From CAYZWU01 sp964482235 (GTDB lineage: Bacteria > Planctomycetota > B15-G4 > CAYZWU01): a DNA stretch of 64,000 bases. Below the pieces are notes generated by a model that worked only from the letters and a program-made list of their open reading frames with translations, searched no databases and was not told where the DNA came from. The first letter of the stretch is position 1. Every line of letters starts with the position of its first letter. The DNA lies in contig CAYZWU010000026.1 of NCBI GenBank assembly GCA_964482235.1, positions 1 through 64,000 of the forward strand, read 5' to 3'. Of the stretch, positions 1-9,565 are shown piece by piece. A program made the translations under genes and the position numbers.

Positions 1-51
1 GTTCGATAAAGCAAAAAATCCACCGAATTCCAAAACACGCTTATTTTGGGA

Positions 52-2019
52 CTAGATACGTTCATGATTACGGCAGAGTTCCTGGGAATTCGTCACGACG
101 AGCCAGTTGAGACTCTCGGGTAGTCCTGCAATAGCCTCGCGGACGATGTGTGCCTCTTCTGCGAGGACAATCCTCGCTCGTCCCTGGAATCGTTTGATCT
201 TCTTGAGCAATTTGGCCAAAGCTCCATCCTCAATAATCTCGAGACGGTCGAGATTGACCATCAACTCTCCTCCCTGCTTTTTAAGATATCTTCCGATCTT
301 CTTTCCCAGAGCTTTGGCATTGGTCTTGTCAAGGATACCGTTGAGTTTCACGATGACCGACGTCTGACTCCATTTGATGTCGAGTTCGAGCAGGTTTGAG
401 AGCTTCTTTCCTTTCAATCGTTCCACTACGAGGTCTTTCGCTGACATACGATACTTGGTTCTGCTGACCCTGGGTTGGTATCTGTTTTTACCGCGGGACA
501 CTCGGCCTGCTTCCCTGTGTGCGAAAGCCAATGTCGCCGCCGACAGGACCATCTGCTTGAATGACTTCGGCCCCAGCTCCTCGTCGTATTTTGCAATGAC
601 CTCCTCGGTCAATCGGCGTGTTCGGTTGTTGTGAGCAAACCGTTTCAGTCCCGCCAGGGCAGGACGGAATTTGTTTGCATACTGCTTCATGAGCTCACGC
701 CTTTTTGCCATGTACGGGTCCTCGAATCCAGCCATGGTCCTGTAGCCCCGGATGACCGTATCGCACATGCGAAGCAAAGACGCTCCCTGCCGGTTGTAAT
801 CGAAGCGAAACGCCTCCCGAAGGATTTGCTCGGTTTCTTCGGGAAAGAAATGGGGATGATCGAACCAGATCGTGTGCTGGCCGTGCCACTCCTCGTAAGG
901 GATGTCTTTCCTCAGGATGTTTCTCTTGTCATAGTCCCGGTAGAGCGCCGTGCCAGGAGCTGGACCAAGCTGCATGAACTGGACGAGATCGGATTCGAGG
1001 TCAACGGCGAACCTTATATCTTCCCAGATCGTCTCCTTGTCATGGTGCTCCAAGAAAAGGATTGCCGAAGCAAGCACGCTGATGCCATGATCCCGCAGTT
1101 CGCGGATCAGGGGCTTCAACTCGATGCCTCTGTTCTTCTCGTACATTTCGTACTTCGATTCCACACCGATCCAGATGAATGTGACGCCCAGGCGTGCCAG
1201 GAACTCCACGCCGGCTTCCACAACAGTCTCGGCGGAGCTGAAAATGCTGAATCGATAATGTTTGCCGTTCTTCTCCATGAGCTGCAACAAGTCACGTGCC
1301 CGGTCGGGATACTTGAGAAAGTTTTCATCCATGATAGCGAACTCGTTGAACCCGGTATCCTTCTCGATCTGCACGCAGAGGTCGAAAAGCTCCTGCCCGG
1401 TCTGGAAGTAGGGGGTATACTCCTTACCGAAAAAGTGGGACGTGCAACAGAACCGGCAGGCGTTCGGACAGCCGACTCCCGGGATCAGGATCGCCGTGTC
1501 AGGTTTCATGGGCGCACCAAGAACACGTCTGCCGAAAGTTGAGGGCAAATTTGGATGTTTGAACGGGCGTTCTGGATCTTCACCGAGAAGTGTACGAAAC
1601 CACTTCACTCCTTCTCCCCGGCAGATATGGTCATTTTCGATTAGGTTGTCGACCCCCGGAATCGATGTTCCATGGCCGCCGAGTATTATCTTGCTCGCCG
1701 GGGCGTGCTTGCGCACGAGATCCGCCATCCGCTTGGCCTTGAGGAAATTCGGAACGATGAACGAAACACCAACGTAGTCATATCCTTTCTTGATCTCCTT
1801 GATGAAACGCTTTTCAGAGGGGAAATCGAGAACAGCAGTAGGAACATTGACATTCTCAGCGATGAAGTACAAACCGAAGCTCGGATGGTTAAAACGCAGC
1901 GAAAACAGCCCTTGCTCCCGCGTAACCTGATTGTGCAGGAGTTCCATGAGGTTTTCTTTGCGGCCATAGGCATCGTCCACACCGTACGGTCCAAAAACGG
2001 AAGACAACAAGACTTTCAT
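52..2019 (-). CDS. B12-binding radical SAM protein with C-terminal STAS-like domain
   Basis: A 655-residue cytoplasmic protein. Residues about 50-130 look like a cobalamin-binding Rossmann domain, including the segment IILGGHGTS. The radical SAM core follows, with the [4Fe-4S] motif CPNACRFC (Cys184, Cys188, Cys191). Residues about 545-650 resemble a STAS/anti-anti-sigma fold, which is unusual in this family. The ATG at 2019 is chosen because GGAG lies 6 nt upstream; an in-frame TTG at 2031 overlaps that ribosome binding site. Family members methylate or rearrange diverse substrates, and nothing here identifies the substrate. It stands alone on the minus strand downstream of the RRM gene. The enzyme class is secure, the specific role unknown. 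Confidence 0.85.
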   Translation of the reverse strand: MKVLLSSVFGPYGVDDAYGRKENLMELLHNQVTREQGLFSLRFNHPSFGLYFIAENVNVPTAVLDFPSEKRFIKEIKKGYDYVGVSFIVPNFLKAKRMADLVRKHAPASKIILGGHGTSIPGVDNLIENDHICRGEGVKWFRTLLGEDPERPFKHPNLPSTFGRRVLGAPMKPDTAILIPGVGCPNACRFCCTSHFFGKEYTPYFQTGQELFDLCVQIEKDTGFNEFAIMDENFLKYPDRARDLLQLMEKNGKHYRFSIFSSAETVVEAGVEFLARLGVTFIWIGVESKYEMYEKNRGIELKPLIRELRDHGISVLASAILFLEHHDKETIWEDIRFAVDLESDLVQFMQLGPAPGTALYRDYDKRNILRKDIPYEEWHGQHTIWFDHPHFFPEETEQILREAFRFDYNRQGASLLRMCDTVIRGYRTMAGFEDPYMAKRRELMKQYANKFRPALAGLKRFAHNNRTRRLTEEVIAKYDEELGPKSFKQMVLSAATLAFAHREAGRVSRGKNRYQPRVSRTKYRMSAKDLVVERLKGKKLSNLLELDIKWSQTSVIVKLNGILDKTNAKALGKKIGRYLKKQGGELMVNLDRLEIIEDGALAKLLKKIKRFQGRARIVLAEEAHIVREAIAGLPESLNWLVVTNSQELCRNHERI

Positions 2020-2201
2020 GCAAAGCTCCAAACGATCGCTGTGCTATGGATAGGGTGAGACTAATACAATGAAGGGTGTGTCCGATGAGCCTTGGAGAGA
2101 TCGAAATATGGTCTCCGGACACTCCTCGGAATGGAATCCCCGCCTTTCAGTGGGGATCCATCCTGATTTTGAATGGAAGGAATTTAGCGGATCTTACAGC
2201 A

Positions 2202-2480
2202 TCAGAAGTTGCGGCGTCCGCCGTCGCGATTTTCCCTAGGCTTGGCTTCGTTCACCTTGAGAGCACGGCCTTGGCAGTCCTGGCCGTCCAGTCCAGCGAT
2301 GGCCGCCTTGGCCTCCTCATCAGTTCCCATTTCGACGAAGCCGAAACCTTTGCTGCGGCCTGTGTTGCGATCATTGATGACCGTCGCATCTGCCACTGTG
2401 CCATAGGTGCTGAATAGCTCTTCAAGCGTTGTGTTGTCCACGTCGAAACTCAAGTTACCTACATACAATTTTTTACCCAT
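2202..2480 (-). CDS. RNA-recognition-motif (RRM) RNA-binding protein
   Basis: A 92-residue single-RRM protein. RNP2 (LYVGNL, residues 5-10) and RNP1 (KGFGFVEM, about residues 44-51) are intact, and a short Arg/Gly-rich tail ends the protein. This is the layout of small bacterial and cyanobacterial Rbp-type proteins, which bind single-stranded RNA and are often cold-induced. GGAG sits 6 nt before the ATG. A DEAD-box helicase lies 445 bp upstream on the same strand, so a shared RNA-remodelling or cold-adaptation role is plausible but inferred. Confidence 0.9.
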   Translation of the reverse strand: MGKKLYVGNLSFDVDNTTLEELFSTYGTVADATVINDRNTGRSKGFGFVEMGTDEEAKAAIAGLDGQDCQGRALKVNEAKPRENRDGGRRNF

Positions 2481-2925
2481 GAAATACTCCAGTACGAAAT
2501 AGCGACCCCGGATCCAAGATCAAGGTCGTGAATAAAATGGCTCCTCAGAGCCCGATACTCGTCATGCCGATTGAGGAAAGTTGAGGAGGAAGGAATAGTT
2601 GGGTCTCTCACGTCTCTAGTTTACTCAGTCGATCCATTACTAGTTGATACTATCTTAAACTGGCGGAATTGCACTTGATTTATTTTTTATTTGCTTACTC
2701 CAAAAATATTGAATTGGAGTCCCCTGATTTCTGAGGACTGGCTCAAATGCAATGATTTCAAGCTCGTTGCCAGCTGACCAAGAAGGCGCGTGATTGCATG
2801 ACAGAAAGCCCAAGGGCCTTGAGCGCAATGCTCACGCATACTAGGGCAAGATGCCGGCCGCCCACGTAGTGCGCGACAAGATCATCTGCGTGAAGCGGTT
2901 CAATGTTTGGAGATGGTGAAGGGAG
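2481..2925. other. 445-bp intergenic region with AT-rich inverted repeat
   Basis: No convincing gene. The part near 2640-2720 is much more AT-rich than its surroundings. It holds a 7-bp inverted repeat ACTCCAA/TTGGAGT with a 10-nt loop at 2697-2720. If the RRM gene is transcribed from here its leader would be roughly 160-230 nt, as in many cold-shock mRNAs; that is inference. I could not fix a promoter. Confidence 0.5.
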
Positions 2926-4263
2926 TCATCGCTTCGCACGTCCGGGTTGCCTTGCACCATGACGGCCTTTCGGCTGTCCTCGGTTCTTCGACCATGATTT
3001 CCTTTGGCTGTTGCCGGGCCGTCCGCGCTTCGGTTGGCTCTTGCCTACACATGCAGCCGTGCTTCGGCTCTTCTGCTTCGGTTCAGGCACCGTAAAGCCC
3101 TCTGCCTCGTTGCGGAGGATTCGTTCTCCGATTTTTCGTTCGATCGCTCGCACGAGTTCAGCGTCCTCGTAGGACGCAAAGGTGTATGCAGTGCCGCTGC
3201 GCTCAGAGCGTCCAGTCCGGCCGATGCGGTGCGTGTAAGCGTCAGGTGTGTTCGGAATGTCGAAGTTGATGACGTGGGAGACTTGTTCGACATCGATACC
3301 GCGAGAGGCGATGTCCGTCGCCACGAGGATATCGAACCGCCCACGGCGGAATTGCGTCATGGCACGGTCCCTCGCCGACTGTGACATGTTCCCTTGCAGC
3401 GCGACGGCCCGGTATTTTCTTTTTTCGAGATCCCGCGCAAGCCGCTTGGCGCGATGCTTTGTCCGGGTAAAGACGATTCCCGAACTGCATCCCTTCTCAT
3501 CGAGGATATGGCGAAGAAGATCGATTTTCCCCTTCTGCGGCACCCAGTAGAGCGAATGATCGATTGTTCCCGCGGGTGTCGAGTGTTCCAGCTCGGCGAC
3601 AGCAGGCTTGCAGAGAATCTGCTCCGTGAGCCGCCGGATTTCTCGAGGCATCGTCGCGGCGAAGAGAAGGTTCTGACGTTTCTCGGGTAGCGAGGCAATG
3701 ATGCGCCGGATGTCGGGAAGGAATCCCATATCGAACATCTGATCCGCCTCGTCCAGGACGAACGCCTCGATGTGGTCAAGGCGGACGTGACCCTGTCCGA
3801 GAAGATCCAGGAGTCGCCCGGGGCAGGCGACGATGATTTCCGGCCAGCGTCGCAACTGCTGGATCTGTGCCTGCGCCGAAACGCCGCCGAATATCGTGAC
3901 CGTCCGGAGGCGGGTGAACCTTGCCAGGCTGCGGAGTTCACTATCGATCTGCAACACGAGCTCACGCGTTGGGGCGACGACCAGGATTCGAGTTCCTCGC
4001 TCCGGTCTTGCGAGCAGTCGCTCGAGCACCGGCAGCCCGAAGGCCACCGTCTTTCCCGTGCCAGTCTGGGCCAGGCCGAGAACGTCACGGCCCTCGAGGG
4101 CCGGTGGGATTGTTTTCGTTTGGATGGGGCGAGGTGCCACGTAACCGGCAGCCGCGACGGCGCGCAGGAGTTCGGATCTCAAACGGAAGGTCGTGAAGTC
4201 GAAGAGTCTTGTTGATTCGGTTCCGGTGACTCTCGATGTCCCGGAAGTTCTCGAGTAGGACAT
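2926..4263 (-). CDS. DEAD-box ATP-dependent RNA helicase (RhlE-like)
   Basis: A 445-residue superfamily 2 helicase. In order it shows a Q-motif-like start (PRPIQTKTIP), Walker A AQTGTGKT, PTREL, CPGR (usually TPGR), DEAD box VLDEADQM, AAT (motif III, usually SAT), and motif VI HRIGRTGR. The C-terminal about 60 residues are Lys/Arg-rich and low complexity, as in RhlE-type enzymes, and probably bind RNA. It unwinds short RNA duplexes during ribosome assembly or mRNA decay. The ATG at 4263 is used although no strong ribosome binding site is visible. It lies upstream of the RRM gene on the same strand. Confidence 0.93.
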   Translation of the reverse strand: MSYSRTSGTSRVTGTESTRLFDFTTFRLRSELLRAVAAAGYVAPRPIQTKTIPPALEGRDVLGLAQTGTGKTVAFGLPVLERLLARPERGTRILVVAPTRELVLQIDSELRSLARFTRLRTVTIFGGVSAQAQIQQLRRWPEIIVACPGRLLDLLGQGHVRLDHIEAFVLDEADQMFDMGFLPDIRRIIASLPEKRQNLLFAATMPREIRRLTEQILCKPAVAELEHSTPAGTIDHSLYWVPQKGKIDLLRHILDEKGCSSGIVFTRTKHRAKRLARDLEKRKYRAVALQGNMSQSARDRAMTQFRRGRFDILVATDIASRGIDVEQVSHVINFDIPNTPDAYTHRIGRTGRSERSGTAYTFASYEDAELVRAIERKIGERILRNEAEGFTVPEPKQKSRSTAACVGKSQPKRGRPGNSQRKSWSKNRGQPKGRHGARQPGRAKR

Positions 4264-4903
4264 GGTAATTGGTGTTTCTTGATGGGCTCCGGAACACGCA
4301 CGAAGAGCGGGATCCCGGAACGCTGTTGTGCTGCCGCCACAACAGTCGGAGGCGAGACGTGATTAAGGCGCTACCCTGGCAGGGGGTTCTGTTGTGCGCC
4401 ATTGTCGGCAGAACGACGATCCGCATTTCACTGATTTGGATCGGCCGCCCGATGAGGGGAGGTGAGATTGTTCACAACCGAATCCTACATCGAAGTCGAG
4501 AAGATAGCCTGTCTACCGGCAAGATGCAATGATAGTAATCCGAATCTTTCAATATTTTCGCATGGGAAAGAGAGCTGCTCGTCTCTCTTCCTGTGAAGCG
4601 AAGTGGCTCAGCTGGGGCATAACCGCCTTTGTTCAATAAGGTTACGGGCGGCGCGCCCGGGCTTGGTCACAACATATAGCTCGGGATCACATTCCAGGCG
4701 AATCCGAACACCTGAGCGCCGAGGAAAACGGGGACTGGAACAAAGCACGTCGAGGGTGCCCCCCTGTGTCAGGATAGTTGTCGCGTGAAGCGAATCTTCT
4801 TGGGGGGAGCCGAGCCAAAGGCGAGACTAGGATTCCGCTGGGCAAGGTGTTGGGGAATAGGCAAGATTGCTCGAGTCGGCTGGGTCCAGTATTGCGGCGA
4901 GAT
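4264..4903. other. 640-bp intergenic region without recognisable gene
   Basis: Six-frame reading shows only short ORFs without family signatures. A tRNA-like D-arm string near 4605-4625 lacks a matching T-arm. The stretch probably holds the helicase promoter and the 3' region of the next minus-strand gene, but I see no convincing -10/-35 pair or terminator. Confidence 0.4.
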
Positions 4904-6142
4904 CTACTTGCGGCGACCGCCGACAGGCTTTCCCCAGGGCTGTTCCTTTGAAGAGTATGCGCCCTGAACGTACTCATTCCATTTCTCCTCGAACTGGAAA
5001 GGATTCATTCCGAGGCTCTCCTTCAACACCTCTGAAAGTGGTCTCCGCTTCTTGACCAGCTTGGCCACCTCGCCGAACTTGCCGGGATATTTCTTGAGGA
5101 TGAAATCCACGTACGACCAGGAGTACATGTGATCCTGCGGCTGCAGCATGTCGATGTTCTTGGACGCGACGCTCAGGAAGGAGGGGGCTTCCCCCTTGTC
5201 CACGGCAATGCGCACTGCTGATTCCCACCTGCCGAACTTGAAGCGGACGGCCGTATCACCTTCCCTGTAGCAGTAGTTCCTGACCCCGCCGCCGTACTGC
5301 TTGAACTTGAGCTCGTAATGGTGGGCGAATCCTGCATCCAACCATCCCCCCTTGATGTTGCCCGGCCAGATGCCGTCCCACACGTTGGAGAGGAGGCAAT
5401 GAACCACGTTGTGCACCACGGCCTGGTGGAGCTCGTATTCCTCGTGAAGGAAGCCCTTGTTGTAGTAGATGGTGAAGATGGGTGCGGCGCCCAGCAGATA
5501 CGATTTGGTATTGGAGTTCTGGCGGCAGAAATTGGATGCCGAGCGAACGACCTCCGCCTCCCGCTCCCACATCATCACGTGCGTCTTGGCCAGAAAATCG
5601 TCGTCCTTTGCACCGAGGTCCTCGCACACCTGCTCGTAGCACTCCTCCAGCCGTTCCAGGTAGAGGTGCATCCCCTCATGGGTCTTCAGGCCCCTCTTTT
5701 CCGGCGTGATCATTTTGATGTTGTAGGTGAGTTTGAAGTGGGCTGACTCGCAATGCATGATGTTATTGCGAGGCTTTATGACCTCGTCGATCCGTTTCAT
5801 CTCCTCCAGCCACTTCAAATTGACGTCGCGCTCCGCGGCCAGCTGCCCGGAGATGTCCATGTCGCACTTGTTGCAGGGGGTCTTCAGTGTTCCACCGCAC
5901 TTCTTGCAGCCAATGGTCTCGCTGCAGCGGATGGAGCACGATTCCATCTCGTGGCTCTTCTTTTTATGTCGCTTGCAGGGGATCCATCCCTGATCCTTGC
6001 AGTACCTGCAGTCGGGCTTTTTCACCGGTTCATCGTCCGAACCTACCGCACTGCTGGCAGGGAAAGACAGGAACGAGCTGGCAGCCGCGGTGATGGCCAG
6101 GAAAAGAATGAGACTTCGAATATAGGGTCTGGATGTGTCCAT
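4904..6142 (-). CDS. Exported gluzincin-like protein with degenerate active site and Cys-rich N-terminus
   Basis: A 412-residue protein with a signal peptide (hydrophobic residues about 10-30). A Cys-rich region (about residues 45-95) follows, with repeated CxxC pairs such as CRYC, CKKC and CNKC that resemble a DnaJ-type zinc finger. The rest resembles a DUF1570/peptidase-MA-like metalloprotease. Where HExxH is expected the sequence is HNVVH, so the catalytic Glu is Asn. In the later WLNEG-type motif it reads GGWLDAGFAHHYE, without the usual Glu. This predicts a non-catalytic, perhaps binding, protein. The ATG at 6142 has GAGG 8 nt upstream. It is divergent from the cyclophilin gene. Confidence 0.75.
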   Translation of the reverse strand: MDTSRPYIRSLILFLAITAAASSFLSFPASSAVGSDDEPVKKPDCRYCKDQGWIPCKRHKKKSHEMESCSIRCSETIGCKKCGGTLKTPCNKCDMDISGQLAAERDVNLKWLEEMKRIDEVIKPRNNIMHCESAHFKLTYNIKMITPEKRGLKTHEGMHLYLERLEECYEQVCEDLGAKDDDFLAKTHVMMWEREAEVVRSASNFCRQNSNTKSYLLGAAPIFTIYYNKGFLHEEYELHQAVVHNVVHCLLSNVWDGIWPGNIKGGWLDAGFAHHYELKFKQYGGGVRNYCYREGDTAVRFKFGRWESAVRIAVDKGEAPSFLSVASKNIDMLQPQDHMYSWSYVDFILKKYPGKFGEVAKLVKKRRPLSEVLKESLGMNPFQFEEKWNEYVQGAYSSKEQPWGKPVGGRRK

Positions 6143-6322
6143 CTTCTGCGCCTCGACCGGTTGGAAAAAGAACCGGTCTTCATTATGACAGTGTTGCGGT
6201 AATTAAGCTACTGTCATGAGATATTCCTTGGACATATCTATCATCCCGGTAAACTCGGACCTGTTTCACTTAGCCTTCGAGACGGAGGCGGCTTTCATCA
6301 AGTAGAATGGAGATAAAGAAGC

Positions 6323-7228
6323 ATGAAAATAGCTACAACCCTGTTTTTTGCCGTTGGTGCCATTGTGGCTTCCTCTGCCGGTGCTGCAGATACCGACTTC
6401 ACCACAGAGTGGACCGGCGGTGATGTCTACATCATGGGTGGCGCCTATGAGGTGACGATCGGTATCCACACTGCCGAGAAGGCCGCCAAGATCCCTGCGT
6501 GGAGTTTGACCGCCTCGGCTTTCAAGGTAAACGGTAAAAACCTCGGTAGGCGCAACAGGAGTACCTTGACCCTTCCCGCCGGCGCTCACCTCTCCCTGAC
6601 ATTCGACCTTGGCCCGGCTCTCGTCGAAGCCAATATCCAGGATCGTTTCACCCTATCCTATGCCGAGGGTGGGCCGCGCGAAGTCGGCTTGATCAAGCCG
6701 GCTCCTGCGGGCTTGGATTTCATCGATCCCTCGAAGATCGCGGACAAGGACCTTGCCAGTTACCGTGTTCTCCTGCATACGAACCAGGGCGATATGCTGT
6801 GCGAGATGTATCCGCATCTCGCGCCGAATCACGTGCGCAACTTCCTGGATCTCTCCTACACCGGCTTCTACGATGGCGTGATCTTCCACCGTGTGATTCC
6901 CGGCTTCATGATCCAGGGCGGCGACAAGACCGGCACCGGCAGGGGCGACGGTCCGCGCCGGCTCGACGCGGAGATCAGCGCCGAGAAGCACGTGCGGGGT
7001 ACCCTCTCGATGGCTCGTGCTGCCGATCCAAACTCGGCCTCGTGCCAGTTCTTTGTGGTGCACGCCAAAGCGCCGCACCTCGACGGCAAGTACACAATCT
7101 TCGGCAAGCTCGTCACGGGCTTTGAGGCCCTCGACGCCATTGCAAATACGCCCCGGGGCGCCGGCGACCGTCCGGACGACGAACAGAAGATCCTCTCGGC
7201 GACTGTCCTCTATGTGGCCGGATCCTGA
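6323..7228 (+). CDS. Exported cyclophilin-type peptidyl-prolyl cis-trans isomerase
   Basis: A 301-residue protein with a signal peptide (about residues 1-22). A beta-rich domain of about 115 residues of unknown function precedes the cyclophilin domain (about 145-298). The catalytic-loop sequence FHRVIPGFMIQGG, with the key Arg, is intact. The downstream PHLDGKYTIFG has His where human CypA has Trp, common in bacteria. The family isomerises X-Pro bonds, and here it would act on periplasmic or surface proteins. GGAG lies 10 nt before the ATG. It probably assists folding of the many exported proteins encoded around it, which is inference. Confidence 0.93.
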   Translation: MKIATTLFFAVGAIVASSAGAADTDFTTEWTGGDVYIMGGAYEVTIGIHTAEKAAKIPAWSLTASAFKVNGKNLGRRNRSTLTLPAGAHLSLTFDLGPALVEANIQDRFTLSYAEGGPREVGLIKPAPAGLDFIDPSKIADKDLASYRVLLHTNQGDMLCEMYPHLAPNHVRNFLDLSYTGFYDGVIFHRVIPGFMIQGGDKTGTGRGDGPRRLDAEISAEKHVRGTLSMARAADPNSASCQFFVVHAKAPHLDGKYTIFGKLVTGFEALDAIANTPRGAGDRPDDEQKILSATVLYVAGS

Positions 7229-7319
7229 CGCTTTTCAGGGGGCTCCGTCATTCTCTGGTAGAGCTGTTGGCTACGAAGACATCATTCGGTGACATGCCGA
7301 TCCAACAGAGATAATGCGT

Positions 7320-7409
7320 CTTTTTGAGCACTTTCCGATGTTTTCTCGCAAATAGAAGTGGAGGCACATTCTCCATCCAGAATCGTTTCCGAGAGGAGGA
7401 GGGTAAGTC
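7320..7409 (+). repeat. Leader repeat copy 1 (5' region of beta-helix gene)
   Basis: About 90 bp running into the ATG of the 7410 gene, beginning with TTTTTGAGCAC and ending in a strong GAGGAGG ribosome binding site. A diverged copy in the same order is found at 9218-9305. The shared blocks are TTTTTGAGCACTT, GGAG.CACATTCTCCA and TTTCC..GAGGAGGA. Confidence 0.7.
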
Positions 7410-9206
7410 ATGGGCAGGAAACTCATTGCATTCGGTACACTGGTCTGCCTCTTTTCCTTCTGCCTCGCTCGAGGAGCAGACATCTACGTGCCGGACGACC
7501 ACGCGACCATTCAGGGGGCCATCAACGCGGCAATTGATGGAGACACGGTAATCGTCAGACCGGGGACGTACGTGGAGAACATCGACTTCGTGGGGAAGGC
7601 GATTACGGTCAAGAGCGAGTCGGGGCCGGAGGGCACGGTGATCGACGGGAACCAGGCCAACAGTGTCGTCAGCTTCCTGTCCGGGGAAGGCGAATACTCG
7701 GTCCTCTCCGGTTTCACGGTGACGAACGGCGGCAGCACTGCCGGTGCAGGGATCTATTGCAGACATCAGTCCTCTCCGACAATTACCTCCAACATCATCA
7801 CGGAAAACGATGCCGGCTCGTACTATGGCGGCGGTATCTATTGCAATGATGCCTGTCCGATCATCACCGGCAACATCATCGAGGGGAACACGGGATCCGG
7901 TGGAGGCGGCATCAGGTGCCAGTACCCTCTCTCTCCCCCGGCCGCGATCATCTCGTACAATCTCATCTCCGGGAACACCAGTGACAATGACGGCGGCGGT
8001 GGAATCCACTGCTACAACTGCGAGCCGATAATCACGAACAATACCATCGAAGGCAACAGGGGGGGTGTCGGCGGCGGGATCCACTTGAGCAACACGGAGC
8101 AGCCGGTCGTCACGAACAACCTGATCAGGGACAACCTGGCCCGTTCTGGAGGCGGGATCTTCTGCACTGCAGCCTGCCCGACGATCGAATACAACATCAT
8201 CGAGGGAAACAGCGCCACGTCCAGCTTCTGGTATTTCGGGGGCGGAGGAATCTATTGCGAGTACGGCGATTATCAGGCATGGACCATATCGAACAACATA
8301 ATCAGGGGGAATTCAGCGCACGGAGATATCGCCGATGGTGGCGGGATCCTCTGCTGGAGCGGGGACGTGGCGATCACGCACAACATCATCGAGGGAAACA
8401 CGGCAGACGACAGGGGCGGAGGGTATTTCTGCTCCAACCTTGATGTAACCGTTTCCAGCAACCTGTTCTCCGGCAACACGGCAGCAAACCTCGGTGGGGG
8501 GATCTACTGCGAAACCAACACCCCCATCACGAACAACACGTTCCGTGGTAACAGTGCCGGCATCAAGGGCGGTGGACTCTACTGCTACGCATGCTCCCCG
8601 ACCGTTGTCAACTCGATCTTCTGGAACAACAACGCTCAAACGGGAGCCGAGATCGACGCGGATCTGGGCACTCCGTCTGTCACCTACTGCGACGTCAAGG
8701 GCGGTTGGACCGGGACAGGCAACATCGACGCGGATCCTCTGTTTGCCGACTCGGCAAACGGCGACTTCCACCTGACCTGGGACTCCCCGTGCCGGAATAC
8801 CGGTGAAAACTCGGTCGTCACTGAAATCCATGACTTCGAAGGAGATCCCCGCATCCACGATGGCGCTGTCGACATGGGGGGCGACGAGTTCCACCTCCAT
8901 CTGTATTTCATCGGAGACGTGCTCCCCGGCGGCCCGATCGATGTGAAGGTTGTCGGTATACCAGCAACGACACCTGTGACACTGGGACTCGGATCCGGCA
9001 TCCAGGATCCGCCGCAGGCTACACCCTATGGCGATCTCTACCTCCTCACGCCGATTCGTCGGATGCCCATGCCGGACATCGACTCTGACGGGCTCTCAAT
9101 TCTACAGGGAACTATCCCAGGCAATTGGCTTTCCGGTGAGGCGTACCCTTTTCAGGCTCTGGCGGGAAGTGTGTTGACGAACCTCATGGTAGTGACAGTC
9201 GAGTAG
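7410..9206 (+). CDS. Exported right-handed parallel beta-helix protein
   Basis: A 598-residue protein with a signal peptide (residues 1-22, ending LARGA). The DUF1565-like start IYVPDDHATIQGAINAA is followed by GDTVIVRPGTYVENIDF, then a long series of helix coils of the pattern GGGIYC...PTITNNIIEGN at about 22-30 residue spacing. The last about 100 residues form a separate beta domain. The protein at 36244-37449 shares both ends and this C-terminal module at high similarity. Such proteins are secreted or surface-bound; many bind or cleave polysaccharides, but no lyase residues can be assigned. The start has a strong GAGGAGG site. Confidence 0.85.
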   Translation: MGRKLIAFGTLVCLFSFCLARGADIYVPDDHATIQGAINAAIDGDTVIVRPGTYVENIDFVGKAITVKSESGPEGTVIDGNQANSVVSFLSGEGEYSVLSGFTVTNGGSTAGAGIYCRHQSSPTITSNIITENDAGSYYGGGIYCNDACPIITGNIIEGNTGSGGGGIRCQYPLSPPAAIISYNLISGNTSDNDGGGGIHCYNCEPIITNNTIEGNRGGVGGGIHLSNTEQPVVTNNLIRDNLARSGGGIFCTAACPTIEYNIIEGNSATSSFWYFGGGGIYCEYGDYQAWTISNNIIRGNSAHGDIADGGGILCWSGDVAITHNIIEGNTADDRGGGYFCSNLDVTVSSNLFSGNTAANLGGGIYCETNTPITNNTFRGNSAGIKGGGLYCYACSPTVVNSIFWNNNAQTGAEIDADLGTPSVTYCDVKGGWTGTGNIDADPLFADSANGDFHLTWDSPCRNTGENSVVTEIHDFEGDPRIHDGAVDMGGDEFHLHLYFIGDVLPGGPIDVKVVGIPATTPVTLGLGSGIQDPPQATPYGDLYLLTPIRRMPMPDIDSDGLSILQGTIPGNWLSGEAYPFQALAGSVLTNLMVVTVE

Positions 9207-9217
9207 CCTGGTTTTTT

Positions 9218-9305
9218 GTTTTTTGAGCACTTCCCGATATTCTTCCGCATGGATCATTGGAGTCACATTCTCCACTTGATGTCATTTCCAGAAGAGGAGG
9301 AAGCC
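9218..9305 (+). repeat. Leader repeat copy 2
   Basis: Diverged direct copy of the leader at 7320-7409, again ending in GAGGAGGA just before an ATG (9306). The second half of the region, to 9565, holds no recognisable gene. This is either a duplicated regulatory leader or the remnant of a duplicated beta-helix gene. Confidence 0.65.
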
Positions 9306-9386
9306 ATGTCCAACCCTACGACATCAGGTGAGGAGAGGGCTTCTTCACTGGTTGTAAAGAGTCAACCTGGTGCAAGGATGTCATGA
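9306..9386 (+). CDS. Short ORF behind the duplicated leader (possible remnant)
   Basis: A 26-codon ORF (starting MSNPTTSGE) directly behind the GAGGAGGA site of leader copy 2. It has no signal peptide and no resemblance to the beta-helix gene that follows leader copy 1. It may be a leader peptide, a decayed gene start, or chance. Low confidence that it is a functional gene. Confidence 0.25.
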   Translation: MSNPTTSGEERASSLVVKSQPGARMS

Positions 9387-9565
9387 TGCGCTGAAGACGA
9401 ACCGCCATTTGATTGATGTCCAGCTGTAGTCTGGTGGCACCAATCCAAACAGGATCTCCAGCCAGAGAAGAACAGGATCAGCGTTGGAACCGACTACTGC
9501 TGAGAACGGTTCATAGGCAGGTGGGAATTCTAATCGCGGAGGAGTGAAAAATCAGAAAGAAAGTG

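Noticed and set aside
4600..4690. tRNA-like string GTGGCTCAGCTGGGGCATAA
   Set aside because: It resembles a D-arm, but no matching anticodon arm, T-arm GTTCGAATC or acceptor pairing can be drawn.
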